Shown: positions 44,525-52,378 of the stretch, piece by piece | Layout: each line of letters starts with the position of its first letter | Numbering within the stretch: the first letter of the stretch is position 1 | Source of the DNA: Burkholderia sp. Bp9143 | GTDB lineage: Bacteria; Pseudomonadota; Gammaproteobacteria; Burkholderiales; Burkholderiaceae | Assembly: GCF_003853645.1 (NCBI RefSeq) | Contig: NZ_QTPO01000013.1 | Span: 111,390 to 175,389, forward strand | Length of the DNA stretch: 64,000 bases | Reading direction: 5' to 3' | Notes under the pieces: model-generated | Told to the model about the DNA's origin: nothing | The model's database searches: none | Seen by the model: only the letters and a program-made list of their open reading frames with translations | Program-made: the position numbers and the translations under genes

Positions 44525-45871
44525 TCAATGCGTCGATGCCCGTCGGTAAATGACGGTGAGCACCATCGCCGCCGAAGCGCTCAGCGCCAGCAGCAAGGTC
44601 GGCGCCATCGCATCGTGATGGCGGTCCTTCAACCATCCGAACACGATCGGCCCCGCGAAACCCGCCAGGTTTCCGAAGCAATTGATCGTCGCGATCCCCG
44701 CCGCCGCGGCCGCGCCGGTCAATCGCATGGTCGGCAGGTGCCAGAACAGCGGCAACGCCGTCAGCGTGCCCGCGGCCGCCAGCGAGAGCCCCGCGATGAC
44801 GGCCGGCAGAATGCCGCTGAACGACGCGCTCACGATGAAACCGACCGACGCCATACCCGCGCCGCCTGCAACATAGGCCGCCCAGTTGCCCCCGCGGTCC
44901 GCGCGGCGGGCGCCGAAATTCATCGCCAGCACCGCAATCAAATAAGGAATCGCACTGCACAGGCCGATCCACGACAGTTTCGTCAGCCCCGTGTCCTGGA
45001 CGAGCGTCGGGAGCCAAAAGCCGATCCCGTACAGACCGACGAGAAGCAGGAAATAGATCGTCGTCAGCAACGCCATCTCCGAGGCCGACAACCGGGATGC
45101 GCGCCGCGTATCCGCGCCATGACTTGCGTCGACATCGAGGCCTCGCAATACCGCGTTGGCCTCTTCCGCCGACAGCCAGCGCGCGTCCGTCGGCCGGCTC
45201 GGCAGCAGATAGCGCACGGCGAGCCCCACGCCGACCGTCGGCAGGCCTTCGATCACGAACGTCCATTGCCATCCGGACAGCGCCCCGAAGCCGTCGAGAT
45301 GCGTCATGATCCAGCCCGACAAGGTATTGCCGACAATGCCTGCGACCGCCGTCGCGCTCATGAACAACGTCGTCATCCGGCCGCGCCGGTGAGCAGGAAA
45401 CCAGTAGGTCAGGTACAGCACGATGCCGGGGAAAAATCCGGCCTCCGCGACGCCGAGCAGAAACCGCTGCAGATAGAACGTGCCGGGAGAATGTACCCAC
45501 GCGGCAGCCGCCGAAACGATGCCCCAGGTCACCATGATGCGGGCGATCCACAAGCGCGCGCCCACACGATGCAGCAGAAGGTTGCTCGGCACTTCGAACA
45601 GAAAGTAGCCGACGAAGAATATGCCGGCACCGAGACCGTAGACGGTGTCGCTCAATCCAAGCTCGCCCGCCATCTGCAGTTTCGCAGCCCCGACGTTGAC
45701 CCGGTCGAGATACGCGAGAACCTGTGCAACCAGAAGCAATGGCATCAGCTTCCAACCGATGCGCCGATAAAGCGCGTCGAGATTCCTCGGCAACCTGTCG
45801 GCCGGAATTGTCTTTCGTTCGTCGGGGGTATCGCACCCGGTGCTGCGCGTGATGTCCATTTCAGTCTCCAT
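44525..45871 (-). CDS. MFS transporter, anion:cation symporter type
   Basis: 448 residues with about 12 hydrophobic segments in two sets of six. The first transmembrane helix bears the family phrase LAYLDRVNVGAAKLQM, and the second loop and helix GVAEAGFFPGIVLYLTYWFP matches the ACS (tartrate/phthalate/hexuronate) group. The central hydrophilic loop is typical in length. It likely imports an organic acid anion with a proton. Upstream lies a tautomerase gene, downstream a periplasmic deacetylase; together they suggest uptake and breakdown of one acidic compound. Confidence 0.9.
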   Translation of the reverse strand: METEMDITRSTGCDTPDERKTIPADRLPRNLDALYRRIGWKLMPLLLVAQVLAYLDRVNVGAAKLQMAGELGLSDTVYGLGAGIFFVGYFLFEVPSNLLLHRVGARLWIARIMVTWGIVSAAAAWVHSPGTFYLQRFLLGVAEAGFFPGIVLYLTYWFPAHRRGRMTTLFMSATAVAGIVGNTLSGWIMTHLDGFGALSGWQWTFVIEGLPTVGVGLAVRYLLPSRPTDARWLSAEEANAVLRGLDVDASHGADTRRASRLSASEMALLTTIYFLLLVGLYGIGFWLPTLVQDTGLTKLSWIGLCSAIPYLIAVLAMNFGARRADRGGNWAAYVAGGAGMASVGFIVSASFSGILPAVIAGLSLAAAGTLTALPLFWHLPTMRLTGAAAAAGIATINCFGNLAGFAGPIVFGWLKDRHHDAMAPTLLLALSASAAMVLTVIYRRASTH

Positions 45872-45895
45872 GAATTCTTGTCGACGCGGGCCGCG

Positions 45896-46288
45896 TCATG
45901 CAGACGCGCCGGTCTCGGTGTGGGTCCCGTCACGAACCGTCTTGATATAAGGCGAACCGCTGAAATCGCAGACGAGCACGCAGCACTGCCAGCCGAACGC
46001 CGGTTCGACACGCTCGACGACATCTCGCACGACGTCGTGAATCAGTCTCCCCATGTCGTGCAGTACCGGCTCGGTCCTGGGCTTCGTCAGCAATAGCCTG
46101 ACGACGATGAATTCGTTTGTCGGGTCATCTCCGGACAGGAACTGATCGGCCGTATAGGCGCGGCTCTTCAATTCGGCGAGCAACGCGTGCCCTTGCGCCG
46201 CGAGCCGTTCGTGCAACGTACCCATCAATGACCGGAAATCGACCAGGCGCGCAATGAGGGGCGTGGATTCGATGATCAGATGCGGCAT
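45896..46288 (-). CDS. 5-carboxymethyl-2-hydroxymuconate isomerase-like tautomerase
   Basis: 130 residues; the start at 46288 gives MPHLIIEST, so Pro becomes the N-terminal residue after Met removal, as required for the tautomerase general base. The rest matches the CHMI family: LMGTLHERLAAQG, LKSRAYTADQFLSGDD, and FIVVRLLLTKPRTEP. The family acts on homoprotocatechuate-derived muconates. No other genes of that pathway are seen here, so a related enol substrate is more likely. It is the first gene of the leftward set and is divergent from the LysR gene at 46387. Confidence 0.85.
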   Translation of the reverse strand: MPHLIIESTPLIARLVDFRSLMGTLHERLAAQGHALLAELKSRAYTADQFLSGDDPTNEFIVVRLLLTKPRTEPVLHDMGRLIHDVVRDVVERVEPAFGWQCCVLVCDFSGSPYIKTVRDGTHTETGASA

Positions 46289-46341
46289 CTCTTCACCTCC
46301 GTTGAAAGAATGCATCGACGGGAGATTAGGATTTGGTCCGC

Positions 46342-46378
46342 CTGATGTAAATTAATGTCTTGCAGATTGATTCATCAG
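46342..46378. promoter_or_regulatory. candidate LysR operator between tautomerase and LysR genes
   Basis: CTGATG (46342-46347) and CATCAG (46373-46378) are perfect reverse complements flanking an AT-rich core; the inner flanks AATTAAT and ATTGATT extend the symmetry imperfectly. It lies in the 98-base divergent region next to the start of the LysR gene, where an autoregulatory site is expected. Confidence 0.4.
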
Positions 46379-46386
46379 GATTTGTT

Positions 46387-47301
46387 ATGCATTCAGCGAT
46401 CGATCTTCGCCTGCTGCGCAGCTTCATTGCGGTCGCACGCGCGGGCAGCGTGACGCGAGCGGCGGCTCGGCTGCACCTCACTCAACCCGCCCTGTCTCAA
46501 CACCTGCGCGAGCTGGCGGACCTGCTCGACGTGACGTTGTTCGATCGGGTGGGCCGCGGCATCCTGCTGACACAAGCCGGTGCGGATCTGTTCGCGGAAG
46601 TCGAGCCCATCCTGTCGAAACTCGACGTGACGCTGGCCAATGTCCGAAACCGCTCGCGCGAAGTTCATGGCGCATTGCGCATCGGTGCGATCGACACGTA
46701 CGCACGATCGCTCGTCATGCCGACGATATCGGCACTGCTCGCACGACATCCGCAGTTATACGTGTCCGTTCACGAACTTCCGGCTGCGGCGATCGACCAG
46801 GGGTTGGTCGAAAATGAACTGGACATCGGCGTATCGTTCTCCCATCTGTCGAATCCGGACGTCGAGCAGAGAACGTTGTTCACCGAACGGCTGGCGCTGG
46901 TTCATCGATCCGCCGGTCGCAAGATCCGGAAGACCGTCAGCCTGCGGGAAGTGGCGACCCATCCGCTCGCGCTGCTGAATCGGGCGTTTGCCATGCGCGG
47001 ACAGATCGACGCCGCATGTGCCGGCGCAAACATTGCGCTGAACGTGCGGGTCGAGGCGGCCAATGTCGACTCGCTGATACGGCTCGTCGAGAGCGCCGAT
47101 TACGCGACGATCGCGAGTCCACTGGCGATACCGCCGCGCTCGAGGATCGTGACGGCGACGATCGTGGACGATCGCCTGTCGCGCATCGCCGCGTTGCGCT
47201 GGCGTCGCGGCAAGACTTTTACGCCCGCCATGGAACGTTTTGAAGAAGCGATGTCGAAAACGATCCGGTCGTCCGGTCTCGACATCGCCGTACGGACGTG
47301 A
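46387..47301 (+). CDS. LysR-family transcriptional regulator
   Basis: 304 residues: LRLLRSFIAVARAGSVTRAA and LTQPALSQHLRELADLLDVT make a standard N-terminal helix-turn-helix, followed by an effector domain (GALRIGAIDTYARSLVMPTI). ATG at 46387 is preceded by AGGA; an alternative ATG lies nine codons upstream. It is divergent from the tautomerase-transporter-deacetylase set and is therefore its likely regulator. The CynR/CbbR-like Ala-rich helix does not identify the effector. Confidence 0.9.
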   Translation: MHSAIDLRLLRSFIAVARAGSVTRAAARLHLTQPALSQHLRELADLLDVTLFDRVGRGILLTQAGADLFAEVEPILSKLDVTLANVRNRSREVHGALRIGAIDTYARSLVMPTISALLARHPQLYVSVHELPAAAIDQGLVENELDIGVSFSHLSNPDVEQRTLFTERLALVHRSAGRKIRKTVSLREVATHPLALLNRAFAMRGQIDAACAGANIALNVRVEAANVDSLIRLVESADYATIASPLAIPPRSRIVTATIVDDRLSRIAALRWRRGKTFTPAMERFEEAMSKTIRSSGLDIAVRT

Positions 47302-47481
47302 GCGACTCGCACAGGAATTCCGCACAAGACATGAACGGGCGGCACCGGCAGGCGGCGGTGAGGTCAGCGGCGCGCCCGTGCGCTCAAGCTGATCCGACGA
47401 CGCACCCGGCACGCGAAAATCGGGCGCGGGCGTTCGGCAGCCCGCGACGAATCGGGGATCAAGACTCAACCGGCCAACCCG

Positions 47482-48192
47482 CTACGCGATCGCCCCGCCA
47501 CCGTCGACCAGCACCGTCGAACCGGTCGCGTACGGGGTCGACGCAAGGTAGAGCACGGCATTCGCGACGTCCTCGGGTTGCCCGACACGGCCGGCCGGCA
47601 ATCGCGCCGCAGCGCCTTCGTACATCCTGTCGCGCGATTCCGCATCGAGCTTCGACCAGAGCGGCGTCGCGATCAGGCCCGGGGATACCGTATTCACGCG
47701 CACGGGCGACAACTCGAGCGCAAGCCCTCGCGCCAGCGATTCGAGCGCCGCATTGATCGCACCTTGCAAGACCGAAGTCTTGCTCGGCCGCACGCTCAGG
47801 AACCCCGACACGAATGTCAGCGAACCGCCTTGCCGAATGCGTACGGCCCGTGCGACGCGATAGGCTCCCCAGAACTTGCTGTCCATCGCCGCGTAGGCGC
47901 CGGCGAGTTCCAGACCACGCACCGGCCCCGTGGGTGTCTGCGCGGCCGACACGACAACGTGGTCGAATTCGCCTGCCGAATCAAGAAACGCACGTACGCT
48001 TGCGTCGTCGGTAATGTCCATCACGCCGGTTCGCACGCCATAGCCAATCCTGTCTGCGCTTGCCGCCAGCTTGGCTGCGTCGCGCGATGCGATCATCACG
48101 CTCGCCCCGCACTCCGCGAATGCACGCGCGGTCGCTTCACCGATCCCTGAGCTTCCACCGACCACCAACACCTTTTGATCCTTGAGTCTCAT
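47482..48192 (-). CDS. short-chain dehydrogenase/reductase lacking the YxxxK pair
   Basis: 236 residues. The nucleotide-binding motif VVGGSSGIGEA and SDR strands are clear, and the serine of the active site (S129, LTFVSG) is present. However, the positions of the catalytic Tyr and Lys hold Q143 and N147 (LQGAINAALESLARGLALE aligns with the usual YxASKAALE). The start at 48192 has GGAGG upstream. It follows the VOC gene in one operon. It could still bind NAD(P) but may not use the classical mechanism. Confidence 0.82.
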   Translation of the reverse strand: MRLKDQKVLVVGGSSGIGEATARAFAECGASVMIASRDAAKLAASADRIGYGVRTGVMDITDDASVRAFLDSAGEFDHVVVSAAQTPTGPVRGLELAGAYAAMDSKFWGAYRVARAVRIRQGGSLTFVSGFLSVRPSKTSVLQGAINAALESLARGLALELSPVRVNTVSPGLIATPLWSKLDAESRDRMYEGAAARLPAGRVGQPEDVANAVLYLASTPYATGSTVLVDGGGAIA

Positions 48193-48322
48193 CGCTCGTT
48201 TCCTCCATTGAAAAGCGTCTTCCCGTACGCAAGGCAGTGCCCGCAAACCCGGTGCGTGACGTCGCGTCCGGCGAGCGTGGCGGCCGTATCGCGAACGGGT
48301 GACATACGGCCGACACACCAAC

Positions 48323-48727
48323 TCACTTGTTCGGAATCCCGGATTGACCATGGGTTGCGAGCGTCGTGACGAATTCAACGCATACGCCCGGCGCAATGGA
48401 CACGAACAGCTGACGTTCGTTGGACAACGGTACGTCACTCAATGTGTAATCGATCCGCCTGCTGGTCAGCCGCTCGATCAACGTCTCCCATTCGCGGTGT
48501 GCGTCGAGGCGCAGCGCAATGTGATCGATACGCGGTGCGCTACGGCCTTTCTGCGCAGGCAGCGTTGCGCGCGTAACGTGAATCATCGGGCGGCTATCGA
48601 GGTACAACCAATAGCCATCCACGCTGAACGGCGGTCGAGGCCCGGTATCGAGGCCGACAACCTCGTCGAAAAAGCGGCGGGTGCCGTCAATGTCATCCGT
48701 GACGATGGTGGCGTGGTCGAAATGCAT
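48323..48727 (-). CDS. VOC (glyoxalase/bleomycin-resistance) family protein
   Basis: 134 residues with the paired beta-alpha-beta-beta-beta modules of the VOC fold. Probable metal ligands include H5 (MHFDHATIVT), the central histidine in APRIDHIALRLD, and the C-terminal E in GVCVEFVTT. Members are dioxygenases, isomerases or binding proteins. It precedes the SDR gene in the same direction with a 130-base gap. The substrate is unknown. Confidence 0.85.
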   Translation of the reverse strand: MHFDHATIVTDDIDGTRRFFDEVVGLDTGPRPPFSVDGYWLYLDSRPMIHVTRATLPAQKGRSAPRIDHIALRLDAHREWETLIERLTSRRIDYTLSDVPLSNERQLFVSIAPGVCVEFVTTLATHGQSGIPNK

Positions 48728-49055
48728 GATTCATGTCTATGCGAAAGAGTCATGCCGCATTGTGTTGCACGTCGGTCGGTCTTGATAATTGGCTTCGCGA
48801 TTGAATGATTTTCAATGACGACGAGAAGACGGGCGCTGCACGTTTCAGCCTTGCCGGCTGACGTGTCCATGTACTGCTGCGCCGCGAAGGCTGGCAGTTG
48901 GGCCGGAATCAGGCGTACCGGTGGTATCGCGAAGAGCAGTTGCAGCGTCGCTCGAATTGGGCGAAGCGACGAAAGATGGGGTGGCACGGGTGGCGAAGAT
49001 CGTGCGAGTCAAAGCCGAACAAATCCTGCCCCCAAGCCACCTCGATCGCGGCCGG
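48728..49055. other. promoter region of the VOC/SDR pair
   Basis: About 330 bases between the VOC start and the 3' end of the MocR gene. No gene seen. ATTGAA (48800-48805) and TTCAAT (48811-48816) form a perfect 6-bp inverted repeat about 75 bases upstream of the VOC gene, a possible operator. Confidence 0.4.
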
Positions 49056-50588
49056 TCAAATCGGCGTTGTCTCCTGCGCGCATCGCCCGCTGGTCTCGGC
49101 TGCGTCGATCGCGATCGCCAGCTTCCGCACCGCCCCCTCGATCGCATCGTCGGACACCCCTCCGTATCCCAGCACCAGACCGTTTCGCGCATTCGACGGC
49201 ACGGCAAAATACGAGCTCAACGGCCGGGCGACGATCCCTTGGGCCAACGCCTCTTGCGATACCAGATGATCGTTCACGCCATGCAGTGCCACCGTGAGAT
49301 GCAGCCCGGTATCCGTTCCTGCAACGTCGATACGATCGCCAAGATGCTGGCGGAGCGACGTCGTCAGCAGTGTGTTCCGCGCCGCGTATATCTTGCGCAT
49401 CCGCCGCACATGGGCCGAATAATGTCCATTGTCGATAAACTCCGCCAGGGCCGCCTGGATGGTCAATTGCCCACCGCGATAGACCTCCGATTGGGCAACG
49501 GCAAATGCGTCGACGAGATCGGGCGGCACGATCAGGAACGCAAGTCGCAACCCCGGGTAAAGCACCTTCGAGAAGCTGCCGATGTAGATCGTGTTCCGAT
49601 GTGGATCAAGCCCCTGCAGTGACGGCACGGGCGCACCGTAATATCGGAATTCGCTGTCGTAGTCATCCTCGATGATCCAGGCGCCTTGCGCGCGCGCCAT
49701 TTCCGTCAGCAACCTGCGCCGCGCGAGGCTCATCACCACGCCGCTCGGATATTGATGCGACGGTGTGACGAAGATCAGTCTCGGGCTCCGGCCAAATGCA
49801 ACCGGCAACTGGATTCCCTGCGCATCGACCGGTATCGCCTCCAGATCGAGCCCCGCGCCGCGAAACACGCTGCGCGCTCCCCAATAGCACGGATCCTCGA
49901 TCCATACCAGTTCGCCCGGATCGGCAAGCAGGCGCGCGCACAGATCGATCGCCTGATGCGAACCCTGTGTCACGATGATCTGCTCCGGCAGGCATGCGAC
50001 GCCACGGGCAAGCGTCAGATATTCGGCCAGTGCGCGCTTGAGCGGCGGATAGCCATGACGACTGCCATAGCCCAGCTGTCCCTGCCCCGCCATTCTCCAG
50101 ACCTTTGCGATCAGTCGTTGCCATACGACACGCGGAAACTCGCCGATGTCCGGAATGCCCGGGACGAATGCACCGACCTGATAATCCGATGCGCCTGCGT
50201 TGACGAGCAGATCCATAGCACGGGCCGCGAGTCGTGATCCCTTGCGCGTGATCCAGTCGTTCGTGGTCCGACTTGCACTGGCCGTGCGATCGATCAACGA
50301 CGCATCAGGCGCCGTGTCACTCACATATGTGCCGCTGCCGCTCGAGGCACGTGCATACCCTTCCGCAGTCAGACGATCGTATGCGTAGATCACCGTATTG
50401 CGCGCCACACGCAATTCGCGAGCAAGGTCGCGGGACGCCGGTAACCGCGCGCCCGGGCCAATGCGCCCTGAAAGAATCGCTTCGCGCAGGTCGTCGAACA
50501 GCCGTCGGTTCAGTGGCGTCCCGCACGGAATGCGGCGACTCCAATGCGCCAGCGTGAGCAGCCATTCGATCAACGGGGATTCTCTCAT
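49056..50588 (-). CDS. MocR/PdxR-type GntR regulator with aminotransferase domain
   Basis: 510 residues. The N-terminal GntR winged helix (residues about 27-90: LFDDLREAILSGRIGPGARL, LARELRVARNTVIYAYDRL) is joined to a fold-type I aminotransferase-like domain. The PLP lysine is K341 in YIGSFSKVLYPGLRLAF; the N-terminal half of that domain has TQGSHQAIDL and the cofactor Asp/Tyr in IIEDDYDSEFRYYG. Such regulators respond to PLP adducts of amines or amino acids. It is divergent from the amidase/decarboxylase operon and is its probable controller. Three phased TTGGA-type sites lie between them. Confidence 0.92.
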   Translation of the reverse strand: MRESPLIEWLLTLAHWSRRIPCGTPLNRRLFDDLREAILSGRIGPGARLPASRDLARELRVARNTVIYAYDRLTAEGYARASSGSGTYVSDTAPDASLIDRTASASRTTNDWITRKGSRLAARAMDLLVNAGASDYQVGAFVPGIPDIGEFPRVVWQRLIAKVWRMAGQGQLGYGSRHGYPPLKRALAEYLTLARGVACLPEQIIVTQGSHQAIDLCARLLADPGELVWIEDPCYWGARSVFRGAGLDLEAIPVDAQGIQLPVAFGRSPRLIFVTPSHQYPSGVVMSLARRRLLTEMARAQGAWIIEDDYDSEFRYYGAPVPSLQGLDPHRNTIYIGSFSKVLYPGLRLAFLIVPPDLVDAFAVAQSEVYRGGQLTIQAALAEFIDNGHYSAHVRRMRKIYAARNTLLTTSLRQHLGDRIDVAGTDTGLHLTVALHGVNDHLVSQEALAQGIVARPLSSYFAVPSNARNGLVLGYGGVSDDAIEGAVRKLAIAIDAAETSGRCAQETTPI

Positions 50589-51434
50589 CGGATTTCCCCC
50601 GATCTCAAACCCGACTCGTGGTGACCACGCACGTACCCATTCATGTTGCAGCCTGCCATCAATTCGCCCGCTTCATTCCGGCTGGTTCCCGCTGCCGAGG
50701 TCAACGGACCCGCCGGCAACGGCAATATGGACGATACCGGCCCGCCTGACAGGCCTGCGGCGATATCAGTGAAGCGAAGATGCTCGATATCCGCCACTTT
50801 CGGACGGTATGCGACCGATATTCGGTACGCAAAGGCCATGCGTTATCCGAATAATGTGCTGCGAAAAAACGCATGCCTCGGGCGAGATTCGGCCCGGGCT
50901 TAGCTGCATCGGACAGAGGAGCCGGCAGCTGCGGAACGAGCAGCTGAAATTTCACGACCTCGATCGCCTCGGTCCCGCTCTCCGGACCCGCCGCACGGCT
51001 CCGCGCATCGATACGACGCGCCCTCCCTTGGGGCAGCCGGTGCCGCTTTTCCGACTTGGATCCAACCACAATAAATTTGTTGGACCCATTCGCTCACGCA
51101 TGTTGGTTCTAGAATGCATGCCACCTGTCATCCCGTTCATTGTCGTTCAGCAGACTGTCATGACGAACGTATCAATCATGCTTCCACTCACTACCGCTCG
51201 CGCTTCACCCCCCGCCATCGCGTCGCATCCGCTTGATACCCCGCGTCGCGCCGAGTCCATTCCGTCGTGCCGCCACCACTCGCATTCCCGTCTCCACAAC
51301 ACTGCGTATGGTCCGACATGGATCTTCCTCGATGAGCCGCGTGCGTCGCACCGTCCTGGCGTCGAGCCCGATCCTGATGCAGTCGTGACGGCAGATTGCA
51401 TTTTCCCGAACTCCATCGAAGGCTGAGAAAGACC
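50589..51434. other. long divergent regulatory region, MocR gene to amidase operon
   Basis: About 850 bases. Frames here show no family features. The centre (51056-51112) holds three TTGG-type boxes in direct orientation. The long 5' region before 51435 has no hairpin I can assign to a riboswitch. Confidence 0.4.
51056..51112. promoter_or_regulatory. three phased boxes, candidate MocR operator
   Basis: TTGGATCCAA (51056-51065), TTGGACCCAT (from 51080) and TTGGTTCTAG (from 51103). Starts are 24 and 23 bases apart, close to two helical turns, so the boxes lie on one DNA face. MocR-type dimers such as GabR and PdxR bind direct repeats with comparable spacing. Confidence 0.5.
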
Positions 51435-52298
51435 ATGCACAATACTTTCGGCATCGCCGGCGTCCAGATGCGGGTATCCGCGTTCGAGAGCAACGTCGAA
51501 GTCATCGGCAATTACCTGCGCCACATCCGCATCCGGTTTCCGTGGGTACGCATGGTGTTGTTCTCCGAACTCGCGCCGCTGGGTCCGCTGCATCGCAACG
51601 CTGAATCGCTCCCTGGTGCCACCGAGGCGCGTCTGGCCGAGCTTGCGCATGAAACGGGGCTCTGGCTGATTCCTGGTTCCCTGTTCGAGCGTATCGACGG
51701 ACCCGATGGCACGCTCATCTACAACACCACCCCGGTAATCGATCCGCGTGGAGATGTCGTCGCGCGCTATCGAAAACTGTTTCCGTTCCGCCCGTACGAG
51801 CGCGACGTCGCGGGCGGCACCGAGTTCTGCGTGTTCGACGTGCCCGGCGTGGGGCGGATCGGCGTGTCGATCTGCTACGACATGTGGTTTCCGGAAACCA
51901 CGCGCACGCTCGCCGCGATGGGAGCGGAAGTGGTCCTGCATCCCACGATGACGGACACGATCGACCGCGACGTCGAGCTCTCGATCGCCCGTGCATCAGC
52001 CGCTCAGAACCAGCTTTACTTCTTCGACATCAACGGCGTCGAAGACGGTGGTGTCGGCCGTTCGATTGTTTGCGATCCATCCGGCTACGTACTGCATCAG
52101 GCCGGCAGCGGCGGCGAGATCATCCCGATCGCAGTCGACTTCGAACGCGTGCGTCGAGAGCGTGAACACGGGTTGCGAAATCTCGGCCAGCCTCTGAAAA
52201 GCTTCCGGGACAGAAGCTGCGATTTCCCCGTCTACGAAAGAGACAATCCCGATTTTTCATATCTTAATACATTAGGATCACTTATAAAGCCGGATTGA
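51435..52298 (+). CDS. carbon-nitrogen hydrolase (nitrilase superfamily)
   Basis: 287 residues with the E-K-C triad: E45 (VLFSELAPLG), K114 (RYRKLFPFRP) and C147 (VSICYDMWFPE). The Met at 51435 was chosen because the family N-terminus (FGIAGVQM) follows directly; an upstream ATG at 51396 is less likely. The SICYDMWFPE phrase resembles aliphatic amidases and N-carbamoyl-polyamine hydrolases. First gene of the rightward set, 80 bases before the decarboxylase. Likely cytosolic amide or nitrile hydrolysis; the substrate is inferred to relate to decarboxylase chemistry. Confidence 0.9.
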   Translation: MHNTFGIAGVQMRVSAFESNVEVIGNYLRHIRIRFPWVRMVLFSELAPLGPLHRNAESLPGATEARLAELAHETGLWLIPGSLFERIDGPDGTLIYNTTPVIDPRGDVVARYRKLFPFRPYERDVAGGTEFCVFDVPGVGRIGVSICYDMWFPETTRTLAAMGAEVVLHPTMTDTIDRDVELSIARASAAQNQLYFFDINGVEDGGVGRSIVCDPSGYVLHQAGSGGEIIPIAVDFERVRREREHGLRNLGQPLKSFRDRSCDFPVYERDNPDFSYLNTLGSLIKPD

Positions 52299-52378
52299 AA
52301 TATCAACGTTTCACCAGCACCGCCGGACGGATTCCGAACCATATGGCCGGAAAAAAACCAATCAAGGAGATGGAAGAT

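Noticed and set aside
44528..46096. 522-codon plus-strand frame opposite the MFS and tautomerase genes
   Set aside because: Composition is dominated by Arg, Gln and His; the opposite strand encodes a clear 12-helix transporter.
50809..51426. 205-codon plus-strand frame before the amidase gene
   Set aside because: It runs through the phased operator boxes, has no recognisable domain and no ribosome binding site.
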